From Pseudomonas pseudonitroreducens (lineage in GTDB: Bacteria > Pseudomonadota > Gammaproteobacteria > Pseudomonadales > Pseudomonadaceae), in NCBI RefSeq assembly GCF_021603645.1, contig NZ_BQHJ01000002.1, positions 248,001 to 312,000 on the forward strand: DNA of 64,000 bases, written 5' to 3'. The translations under genes were made by a program, and so were the position numbers. Position 1 is the first letter of the stretch. Each line of letters opens with the position of its first letter. Under the pieces are notes generated by a model that saw only the letters and a list, made by a program, of their open reading frames with translations, searched no databases and had not been told where the DNA came from. Shown here piece by piece: positions 55,910 to 64,000 of this stretch.

Positions 55910-57844
55910 TCAAGCCTTGAACTGCCCCAGGCTGGCACGCAACTGACCGGCCAACCCATCGAGCACTCGCCCACTGCTGGCCGTCGCACTCACCGCTTCC
56001 GCGGCTCGACTTGCTTCAGCATGGATCACCTCGACCCGTCCGCGCACCGCCGCAGCGCCAGCCGCCTGCTGCTGCGCCGAATGAGTCGCCGCTTCGATGG
56101 CACCGTGCACTTCCTCCACCGCACTCTGCACTTCCCGTTGCAGCCGCTCGCTATCCTGCAACGCGACCAACCCCTGGACGGCCTGCTCACGAGCCTGCCC
56201 GATAGCCGAGACCGCCTCCCGCGCCCCCTGCTGCAACGCATCGATATGCGACTGGATATCGCCGGTGGACTGCTGCGTCTTGCTCGCCAGCGCTCGCACC
56301 TCGTCCGCCACCACGGCGAAACCGCGCCCACTTTCACCCGCACGCGCCGCTTCGATGGCCGCGTTCAGTGCCAGCAGGTTGGTCTGCTCGGCGATACCGT
56401 GGATCACCGAGAGCACCACTTCGATCTGTTCGCTCTGCCGCGCCAGGCGCTCGATCACGCCGGCACCGCTCTGCACACGCGACTCCAGGGTTTCGATCAG
56501 GCCACCCACCTTGTGCGCAATGGCTGCATTGTCCTGCGCCGCCCTGCGGATCTCGCCGACCCGCGCCAGGGCCGCCTGCATGGAGCGACTCTCCACTTCC
56601 GCTTCCGCCGCCATCCCGGAAAGCGCCTCCAGGCTGCCAGCCACTTCATTGCGCTGTCGATCCGCCGCCGCCTCGGCACTGGCGCTGCGACTGGCGAGCG
56701 CGGCAATCTCGCTGCCGGTCTGCTGCGCCACCTGCCCGGCCTCGCGCACGATGGGTTGAAGCTTGTCGACGAAGCGATTCACCGCCCTCGCCATTTCACC
56801 CAGCTCATCGCGGCTGTCCAGGCGTACACGACGGGTCAGATCGCCCTCTCCCGCCGCCAGATCATCCAACGCGTCAATCAGCAGGCGCAGGCGATTCACC
56901 ACGCGGCGGCCGAGCACGATTGCCAGGCAAAGCAACACACCAAGACCAACCAGCACCAGGCCCATGCCGATCCGCCAACGCAGGGTACCGGCCGCTTCTT
57001 CGATGGAGGCCCTTGCACCGCGGCTCATGCCGTCCGCCGCCTGCTTCGCCGATTGCAGGCGCGCCGTGAGCGCCTTGGTGCTGTCGGCGGCGGCACCAGC
57101 GAGACTATCGCCCACCAACTGGTCGCCACTGGCGACCAGCGCGGAGAAGCGCTGGTCCAGCGCCGCAATCTGCTTCTCGATGGCATCGGTGGAGACACCC
57201 AGGCGCACGGTACCGATGACCACACCGTTAGGGCTGATCGGCGCCTCGACAAGGAATACTGAATCGTCGTGGCTCGCCGCCTCAAGCACCTTGTCCAGCG
57301 CGCGCTCGCCCTTGCCTTTCTCCAGAAGCGCCTTGACCCGCGCATCCTCGCGATTGAGATAACGGGTCAAGTGCTGCCCCTGGGGATCGTCATACACGAC
57401 GAAAAGCACATTGGGGTTGGCCTGCGCGCGCCGAGCGTAGTCGGAGAGCACCGGCACGTCGTTATCCCACATGGCCTTGGGCGCCACGGCGGCGAGCAAT
57501 TGCGCCAACTCAGTGGCGGACTGGCGCAGGCTCTGCTCCAGCCCCTGACGCAGCTCGCCCTGCTCTTCCTCCAGGCGCGCAGAGAGTGCCGAACCCAGGC
57601 GCTCGCGGGTACGCGCTGAAAGCTCATTCAAGCCGGAAGTCACCTCGCGGCCAGCTTGTTCCAGTTCACCGGCCAGGCGTTGCGATTCGTTACCCAGGTG
57701 TGTTCCCAGGTCGCTGACCAGCCCCTCGACGGTACTGCGGGTAAGCCAGAGAGCAATTGCCAACTGCACCAGCAGCGCGGCACCCAAGGCGATGAAAGCG
57801 GGGCGCAGCAAGCGGCTGCGCAACAGAGACAGGACGGCGGACAC
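55910..57844 (-). CDS. Methyl-accepting chemotaxis protein
   Basis: 644 residues from GTG 57844, preceded by GGAGGAA at ideal distance; a longer reading to 57892 lacks this. Layout: membrane helix 1 (about 10-32), periplasmic sensor region of about 260 residues with a PAS-like/double-helical pattern, membrane helix 2 (about 292-312), HAMP (about 315-370) and a signalling domain. The tip [32 protein letters not shown] is canonical. No C-terminal pentapeptide for CheR/CheB docking. The ligand is unknown. In recalled P. aeruginosa synteny purA directly follows the tRNA genes, so this gene may be an insertion or loss there. Confidence 0.9.
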   Translation of the reverse strand: MSAVLSLLRSRLLRPAFIALGAALLVQLAIALWLTRSTVEGLVSDLGTHLGNESQRLAGELEQAGREVTSGLNELSARTRERLGSALSARLEEEQGELRQGLEQSLRQSATELAQLLAAVAPKAMWDNDVPVLSDYARRAQANPNVLFVVYDDPQGQHLTRYLNREDARVKALLEKGKGERALDKVLEAASHDDSVFLVEAPISPNGVVIGTVRLGVSTDAIEKQIAALDQRFSALVASGDQLVGDSLAGAAADSTKALTARLQSAKQAADGMSRGARASIEEAAGTLRWRIGMGLVLVGLGVLLCLAIVLGRRVVNRLRLLIDALDDLAAGEGDLTRRVRLDSRDELGEMARAVNRFVDKLQPIVREAGQVAQQTGSEIAALASRSASAEAAADRQRNEVAGSLEALSGMAAEAEVESRSMQAALARVGEIRRAAQDNAAIAHKVGGLIETLESRVQSGAGVIERLARQSEQIEVVLSVIHGIAEQTNLLALNAAIEAARAGESGRGFAVVADEVRALASKTQQSTGDIQSHIDALQQGAREAVSAIGQAREQAVQGLVALQDSERLQREVQSAVEEVHGAIEAATHSAQQQAAGAAAVRGRVEVIHAEASRAAEAVSATASSGRVLDGLAGQLRASLGQFKA

Positions 57845-57947
57845 GGCTGGCTTCCTCCGGATGCAACGGATGTCTGGCGCGAAAGGCGCCAATGCGTTTC
57901 ACCAGCAAAGCGCGTGCCGCCGCGCAGGATAGAACCCCGGAAACGAC

Positions 57948-57971
57948 AACGGGCCGCATGAGCGGCCCGTT
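57948..57971 (-). terminator. Rho-independent terminator after purA
   Basis: AACGGGCCGC / GCGGCCCGTT, 10-bp stem with an ATGA loop, followed on the minus strand by GTCGTTTCC, 19 bp after the purA stop. Confidence 0.75.
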
Positions 57972-57989
57972 GCAGTGTACGGCTCTGAA

Positions 57990-59348
<1,359 letters not shown>

Positions 59349-60527
59349 TCAGAGCGCGATCACCTGCCAATTGCCATCGCGAGCCAGCAGTTGCTGGTCG
59401 CAGCCCGCTTCGGTAGCCGAAGCCGCATCCTGCCCGGGCAGCGCCTGTACCACGCGCATACCCTGACGGCGCAACTGCTGCACCGCCTGCCACAATCCGG
59501 CGCCATCGGCCGGCGCCCAGACTCCACTGCGCGGCTCGTCAAGCTGAGCGCGGCCGAGAGTGACCAGGGTCTTGAGGTCGGTAGAGAAACCGGTAGCCGG
59601 ACGCGCACGACCGAAGTCGGCGCCGATGTCGTCGTAACGACCACCCTGGGCGATGGACTCGCCAACCCCAGGCACGAACGCAGCGAACACCACGCCCGTG
59701 TGATAGTGATAGCCACGCAGCTCGCCGAGGTCGAAATACAGCGGCAGCTGCGGGAAGCGCGCGGCCAGCGAGTCGGCGATGGCGGTGATGTCGGCCAGCG
59801 CGGCCTGCACCGGAGCAGGGGCGCCAGCGAGCACTTCACGCGCCTGGTCCAGCACTTCGCGGCCACCACACAGCTCGGCGAGCGCGCGGAGCATGCCGGC
59901 GAGCTCGGTGGGCAGACCTTCGGTCAGCGCCGCGACTTCGTCCACGGCCTTGCGCTGCAGGGCGTCGAACAGCAGTTGCTCGACCTCACCGGAAAGACCG
60001 GCAGCCTGGGCCAGGCCACGGTAGATGCCAACATGACCGAGGTCCATGTGCACATCCGGCACCTGGGCCATCTCGAGCATGTCCAGCAGCAGACTGATGA
60101 CTTCGACGTCACCTGCCGAGCCGGTATTGCCGTAAAGCTCGGCGCCCAGCTGGATCGGGCTGCGCGAAGTGGCCAGCGCACGCGGGCGGGCATGCAGCAC
60201 GCTGCCGGCGTAGCACAGGCGATTCGGGCCTTCGCGACGCAGGCTGTGGGCGTCCATGCGCGCCACTTGCGGGGTGATGTCCGCGCGGAAGCCCATCAGG
60301 CGGCCGGAAGCCGGATCGGTGACCTTGAAGGTACGCAGGTCCAGATCCTGGCCGGCACCGGTCAACAGGGATTCCAGGTATTCGATATGCGGGGTGACGA
60401 CGAACTCGTAACCCCAGCGCTGGAACAGGTCCAGCACCTGACGGCGGGCTGCTTCAACGCGCGCCGCCTCCGGTGGCAGCACTTCTTCGATCCCATCTGG
60501 CAGCAGCCAGCGGTCTACCGTTGCCAT
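59349..60527 (-). CDS. hisZ: ATP phosphoribosyltransferase regulatory subunit HisZ
   Basis: 392 residues resembling the catalytic core of histidyl-tRNA synthetase ([14 protein letters not shown] for motif 2-like region) but without the anticodon-binding domain, so HisZ rather than HisS. It forms a complex with short HisG to start histidine synthesis. Between DUF2065 and purA, the usual pseudomonad order. Confidence 0.93.
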   Translation of the reverse strand: MATVDRWLLPDGIEEVLPPEAARVEAARRQVLDLFQRWGYEFVVTPHIEYLESLLTGAGQDLDLRTFKVTDPASGRLMGFRADITPQVARMDAHSLRREGPNRLCYAGSVLHARPRALATSRSPIQLGAELYGNTGSAGDVEVISLLLDMLEMAQVPDVHMDLGHVGIYRGLAQAAGLSGEVEQLLFDALQRKAVDEVAALTEGLPTELAGMLRALAELCGGREVLDQAREVLAGAPAPVQAALADITAIADSLAARFPQLPLYFDLGELRGYHYHTGVVFAAFVPGVGESIAQGGRYDDIGADFGRARPATGFSTDLKTLVTLGRAQLDEPRSGVWAPADGAGLWQAVQQLRRQGMRVVQALPGQDAASATEAGCDQQLLARDGNWQVIAL

Positions 60528-60558
60528 CTCGCCTCTCCCCTTTCAGCCGGGCGGCACT

Positions 60559-60744
60559 TCAATGAATGCAGTAAAGAAGGACGGTGCCGAGCAGCATGCT
60601 GCCCAGCCCGATGAGTCTCAGACCGCGGTCGCCAAGGCGCCCGAGCCCGCTCACGGCGTCGCGCCAACCACGCGGAGCCAGGAATGGAAGGATGCCTTCC
60701 AGCACCAGCAACAGACAGAACGCCTTGCCGAATTCCTGCCACAT
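60559..60744 (-). CDS. DUF2065 family small membrane protein
   Basis: 61 residues with two hydrophobic helices (about 6-24 and 42-60) joined by a basic loop, the DUF2065 (YjeT) pattern. Short and conserved next to hflC in pseudomonads and enterics. Function unknown. 31 bp upstream of hisZ. Confidence 0.85.
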   Translation of the reverse strand: MWQEFGKAFCLLLVLEGILPFLAPRGWRDAVSGLGRLGDRGLRLIGLGSMLLGTVLLYCIH

Positions 60745-60772
60745 GGTTCTCGTACATCATTCTCGCGGACGC

Positions 60773-60795
60773 AAAAAAGCCGGGATTTCCCGGCT
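60773..60795 (-). terminator. Rho-independent terminator after hflC
   Basis: AGCCGGGA / TCCCGGCT stem with a TT loop; on the minus strand TTTTTGCG follows, 57 bp past the hflC stop. It separates the hfl operon from DUF2065-hisZ-purA. Confidence 0.82.
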
Positions 60796-60851
60796 GACCC
60801 ATGATAACACGATTTCTCCGACGGGCGCTGCCGCCCGCCGGAGAGTTTGAC

Positions 60852-61721
60852 TCAGGGTTTAGCTTTTTCCAGATAGCGGAAGAACTCGTTGCTCGGATCG
60901 AGCACCAGCACGTCCTTCTTGTCCGCAAAACTCTCGCGATAAGCCTTGAGGCTGCGGGTGAAGGCATAGAACTCCGGATCGGCAGCGTAGGCCTTGGCGT
61001 AGATCGCCGACGCCTTGGCATCACCGTCACCACGGGTTTCTTCCGATTCGCGATAGGCCTCGGCCAGCAGCACACGACGCTGACGGTCGGCATCCGCGCG
61101 GATACCTTCAGCCAGTTCGCGACCCTTGGCGCGATGCTCACGGGCTTCCCGCTCACGCTCGGTGCTCATGCGCTCGAACACGCTGCGGTTCACTTCCTTG
61201 GGCAGGTCGATGGCCTTGACGCGAACGTCGACCACTTCGATACCCAACTCCTTCTGCGCCATGCGGTTCAGCGAAGCGGTGATATCGCCCATCAGCGCAT
61301 CACGCTCACCCGACACCACTTCGTGCAGGGTGCGCTTGCCGAACTGGTCACGCAAACCGGCTTCCAGACGGCGGGACAGGCGCTCGTCGGCGATCTGCTT
61401 CATACCCGAGGTCGCCGTGTAGAAGCGCTCGGCATCGGAGACGCGCCACTTGGCGTAGGCGTCGACCATCACCGCTTTCTTCTCCAGCGTCAGGAAGCGC
61501 TGGGTCGGCGAATCCAGGGTCAGCAGGCGGCCGTCGAACTTGCGCACCGTGTTGACGTACGGAATCTTGAAGTGCAGACCCGGCTTCACATCCGGCTCGA
61601 CCACGCGACCGAAGCGCAGCATCACCGCGCGCTCGGTCTGTTGCACCACGTAGACGCTGCTCCAGACGGCAACAGCAACCACCACACCCGCGATGAGGGC
61701 GATCAGGGACTTGTTACTCAT
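60852..61721 (-). CDS. hflC: HflC, subunit of the HflKC regulator of FtsH
   Basis: 289 residues: one N-terminal membrane helix (about 6-25), then an SPFH/prohibitin domain (QQTERAVMLRFGRVVEPDVKPGLHFKIP), ending in a coiled coil. With HflK it forms a periplasmic cage on FtsH that limits membrane-protein degradation. Its ATG overlaps the hflK stop by 1 bp. Confidence 0.95.
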   Translation of the reverse strand: MSNKSLIALIAGVVVAVAVWSSVYVVQQTERAVMLRFGRVVEPDVKPGLHFKIPYVNTVRKFDGRLLTLDSPTQRFLTLEKKAVMVDAYAKWRVSDAERFYTATSGMKQIADERLSRRLEAGLRDQFGKRTLHEVVSGERDALMGDITASLNRMAQKELGIEVVDVRVKAIDLPKEVNRSVFERMSTEREREAREHRAKGRELAEGIRADADRQRRVLLAEAYRESEETRGDGDAKASAIYAKAYAADPEFYAFTRSLKAYRESFADKKDVLVLDPSNEFFRYLEKAKP

Positions 61722-62893
61722 CAGCGGCTCTCCCGGGTACGCGTGTCACGCTGCTGCAGGTCGCTGGCGACCCGCGAACCGATATCCGGCGTGCTGCTGC
61801 TCGCGCTGGGCGCGCTGCTCGGAGCTGCCGAACCACGGCCATCCATCATCTTGTCCAGCGGCAGGTAGATCAGGTTGTTCTGACCTTGCTTGCCGGTGAC
61901 CAGCACCTTGCTGGTCTGACTCAGGACATCCTGCATGGTGTCCAGATACAGACGCTGACGAGTGACTTCCGGAGCCTTGTGATACTCACCGGCCAGCTTG
62001 GTGAAGCGATCAGCCTCACCCTGGGCGCGGGAGACCACTTCATCGCGGTAGCCATTGGCTTCCTCGATGATGCGCTGGGCCTGACCACGGGCTTCGGGCA
62101 CCACGCCGTTGGCGTAGGCTTCGGCCTGGTTCTTCTCGCGTTGCTCGTCCTCGCGGGCACGGATCACGTCATCGAACGCTTCCTGTACTTCACGCGGCGC
62201 GGCGGCGCTCTGGATGTTCACCTGAGTCACCGTGATACCGGTCTTGTAGGTATCGAGGAAACGCTGCAGACGATCACGCACCTCGGTGGCCATCTGTTCG
62301 CGGCCCTCGGTGAGGATCTTGTCCATGGTGGTCGAGCCAGCCACGTGGCGCAGGGCGCTTTCGGTGGCGTGCTGCAGGCTCACTTCCGGCTGGTCGACGT
62401 TGAGCACGAAGTCCTTCAGGTTGCTGACCTTGTACTGCACGGTCAGCGGAACCTCGACGATGTTCTCGTCCTCGGTGAGCATCTGACCCTGCTTGCTGTA
62501 GGCACGCTCGCGGGTGACGTTCTCCTGGAACTTCTTGTCGATCGGCGGGAAGTAGATGTTCAGGCCGGGGCCCACGGTCTCGTGGTACTGACCGAAGCGC
62601 AGGATCACCGCCTGCTCCTGCTCATCCACCACGTAGATGGCGTTGTACAGCCACAGCACGGCGAGAATCGCCAGGCCGATACCGAACAGACCGAGGCTAC
62701 CGCCCCGACCACCGCCGCCACCGCCCGAACCACTGCCGCGCTTGGGTTTGCCAAAAATTCCGTTCAGGCTGTCTTGCAGCTTGCGGAAGGCCTCATCCAG
62801 ATCAGGAGGACCCTGGCGACCACCACCACGGCGTCCACCCCAGGGGTCCTGGTCGTTCTTGTTCGAGTTGTCACCCGGCTCATTCCAAGCCAT
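61721..62893 (-). CDS. hflK: HflK, subunit of the HflKC regulator of FtsH
   Basis: 390 residues from ATG 62893 (MAWNEPGDNSNKNDQDPWGGRRGGG). ATG 62905 would add four residues. A Gly-rich N-terminus, one membrane helix (about 66-85) and an SPFH domain (EQEQAVILRFGQYHETVGPGLNIYFPP) are seen. Partner of HflC; translationally coupled. Confidence 0.95.
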   Translation of the reverse strand: MAWNEPGDNSNKNDQDPWGGRRGGGRQGPPDLDEAFRKLQDSLNGIFGKPKRGSGSGGGGGGRGGSLGLFGIGLAILAVLWLYNAIYVVDEQEQAVILRFGQYHETVGPGLNIYFPPIDKKFQENVTRERAYSKQGQMLTEDENIVEVPLTVQYKVSNLKDFVLNVDQPEVSLQHATESALRHVAGSTTMDKILTEGREQMATEVRDRLQRFLDTYKTGITVTQVNIQSAAAPREVQEAFDDVIRAREDEQREKNQAEAYANGVVPEARGQAQRIIEEANGYRDEVVSRAQGEADRFTKLAGEYHKAPEVTRQRLYLDTMQDVLSQTSKVLVTGKQGQNNLIYLPLDKMMDGRGSAAPSSAPSASSSTPDIGSRVASDLQQRDTRTRESR

Positions 62894-62988
62894 AGCGCTC
62901 TCCATCTGATAACGCGAAAACGCGCCTACGGCGCGCCCACCTATGCTACCGAATGCCCATTACCCTGCCAAAAACAGTGTGCCGGGCT

Positions 62989-64000
62989 TTATTGCAAAGT
63001 GTGTTGCGCAATGAACTCCGCCGGCTGCCAGCCTTCGCGGCTCACCATGCGGTTCAACTCGACACGCGGCAGGCGGACCTGCAAAACGGCGCGTCCTTGT
63101 TCGTCGTGATTCTCCGACTGTACCGCACCCAGCTCGAAGAACTGAGCCCGGAGTCGTCCGAGGCGCTGTGGCAGACAGAGCGTTCCGACGAACATGTCCT
63201 CCCCCAGCAACTCGGCGACCGCCTGCTCGAGCAATTCCAGTCCGCGCGATTCCCGCGCCGACAGCCAGACACGAACCGGCTTGCCCAACTCGTCGCGCTG
63301 GATCATCGGCTGCATGTCCGGCAGCAGGTCGATCTTGTTGTACACCTCGAGCATCGGCAATTCGTTCGCGCCGATCTCTTTCAACACCGCCAGCACCTGT
63401 TCGATCTGCGCGTCGCGATCCGGCTCGTGGGAGTCGATCACGTGCAGCAGCAGATCGGAGTTGCTGGACTCTTCCAAGGTAGCCCGAAACGCCTCCACCA
63501 GCTTGTGCGGCAGGTGACGAATGAAGCCCACGGTGTCGGCCAGCACGATCGGCCCGACGTCATCCAGCTCCAGGCGGCGCAGGGTCGGGTCGAGGGTGGC
63601 GAACAACTGGTCGGCCGCATAGACCTCGGAAGTGGTCAGCGCATTGAACAGCGTGGACTTGCCGGCGTTGGTGTAGCCCACCAGGGATACCGCCGGAATC
63701 TCCGCCCGGCGACGGCCACGACGAGCCTGCTCACGCTGGCTGCGGACCTTTTCCAGGCGGGACTTGATCTGGCGGATACGCCCACGCAGCAGGCGGCGGT
63801 CGGTTTCCAGCTGGGTTTCACCCGGGCCACGCAGGCCGATACCGCCTTTCTGGCGTTCAAGGTGAGTCCAGCCGCGTACCAGACGCGTGCTCATGTGCTC
63901 CAGCTGGGCGAGCTCCACCTGCAGCTTGCCTTCGTGGGTACGGGCGCGCTGGGCGAAGATGTCGAGGATCAGCCCCGTACGGTCGAGCACGCGACATTCG
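62989..64000 (-). CDS. hflX: HflX ribosome-splitting GTPase, 5' end beyond the window
   Basis: About 337 codons of a roughly 430-residue protein; the reading frame continues past base 64000, so the first codon seen is not the start. The HflX domain (GETQLETDRRLLRGRI) precedes the Obg-like GTPase with G1 GYTNAGKSTLFNALT, G3 LADTVGFIR and G4 YNKIDLL. It rescues stalled ribosomes. First gene of hflX-hflK-hflC; hfq would be expected upstream, outside the window. Confidence 0.95.
   Translation of the reverse strand, partial: ECRVLDRTGLILDIFAQRARTHEGKLQVELAQLEHMSTRLVRGWTHLERQKGGIGLRGPGETQLETDRRLLRGRIRQIKSRLEKVRSQREQARRGRRRAEIPAVSLVGYTNAGKSTLFNALTTSEVYAADQLFATLDPTLRRLELDDVGPIVLADTVGFIRHLPHKLVEAFRATLEESSNSDLLLHVIDSHEPDRDAQIEQVLAVLKEIGANELPMLEVYNKIDLLPDMQPMIQRDELGKPVRVWLSARESRGLELLEQAVAELLGEDMFVGTLCLPQRLGRLRAQFFELGAVQSENHDEQGRAVLQVRLPRVELNRMVSREGWQPAEFIAQHTLQ

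Noticed and set aside
55406-57892. Integrated element next to tRNA-Leu
   Set aside because: No integrase, no partial tRNA repeat downstream and normal base composition.

Overview
The window is a continuous chromosomal segment from a high-GC gammaproteobacterium, almost certainly a Pseudomonas of the P. aeruginosa / P. nitroreducens / P. citronellolis side of the genus. The evidence is gene content and order: desC-desB with divergent desT, ureE-ureF-ureG-hupE, the liv operon, nrtR/pncA-pncB-nadE, azu, a nicD-like diguanylate cyclase, alr-dnaB-rplI-rpsR-rpsF-rlmB-rnr, two tRNA-Leu genes, purA-hisZ-hflC-hflK-hflX, plus Pseudomonas-type REP elements between genes. The species call is inference from recalled synteny; no search was run.

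Layout. 1-2.0 kb: 3'-truncated AsmA-family gene and a divergent ferritin-like gene. 2.0-4.0 kb: two paralogous exported proteins built almost entirely from VAENGS...DRLH repeats, with a shared upstream DNA motif at identical distance from their start codons. 4.2-6.5 kb: an Ig-repeat, Bap-like surface protein. 6.5-11.6 kb: MFS transporter, two small proteins, and the DesC/DesB aerobic fatty-acid desaturase with its repressor DesT and two visible operators. 11.9-14.4 kb: urease nickel-maturation genes without the urease structural genes. 14.8-22.2 kb: SDR oxidoreductase, ornithine-cyclodeaminase-like enzyme and a five-gene branched-chain-type amino-acid ABC transporter. 22.6-26.7 kb: pipecolate oxidase-like AmaA, aldehyde dehydrogenase AmaB and a LysR regulator, pointing to lysine/pipecolate catabolism. 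26.8-30.4 kb: NAD salvage (NrtR regulator, PncA, PncB, NadE). 30.5-32.6 kb: TrhA-like membrane protein, azurin, LOG-family protein. 32.6-38.2 kb: an accessory type IV minor-pilin cluster (pilV-pilW-pilX-pilY1-pilE-like) with an unusual PilY1. 38.5-42.4 kb: MscS channel, a lipoprotein pair (beta-helix protein and diheme cytochrome), bacteriohemerythrin. 42.4-47.8 kb: YgiQ radical SAM protein, diguanylate cyclase, alanine racemase. 47.9-64 kb: housekeeping genes, two tRNA-Leu, a chemoreceptor, and hflX running off the right edge.

The most original material is the VAENGS-repeat gene pair with its conserved upstream element (2.2-3.9 kb). Next are the minor-pilin cluster whose PilY1 lacks recognisable MIDAS and calcium-loop residues, and the amaAB-liv neighbourhood with three phased GTGCAACC direct repeats. 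REP elements and a second family of CCCTCTCCC-type repeats fill many intergenic gaps. No prophage, insertion sequence, CRISPR array or rRNA gene was seen.
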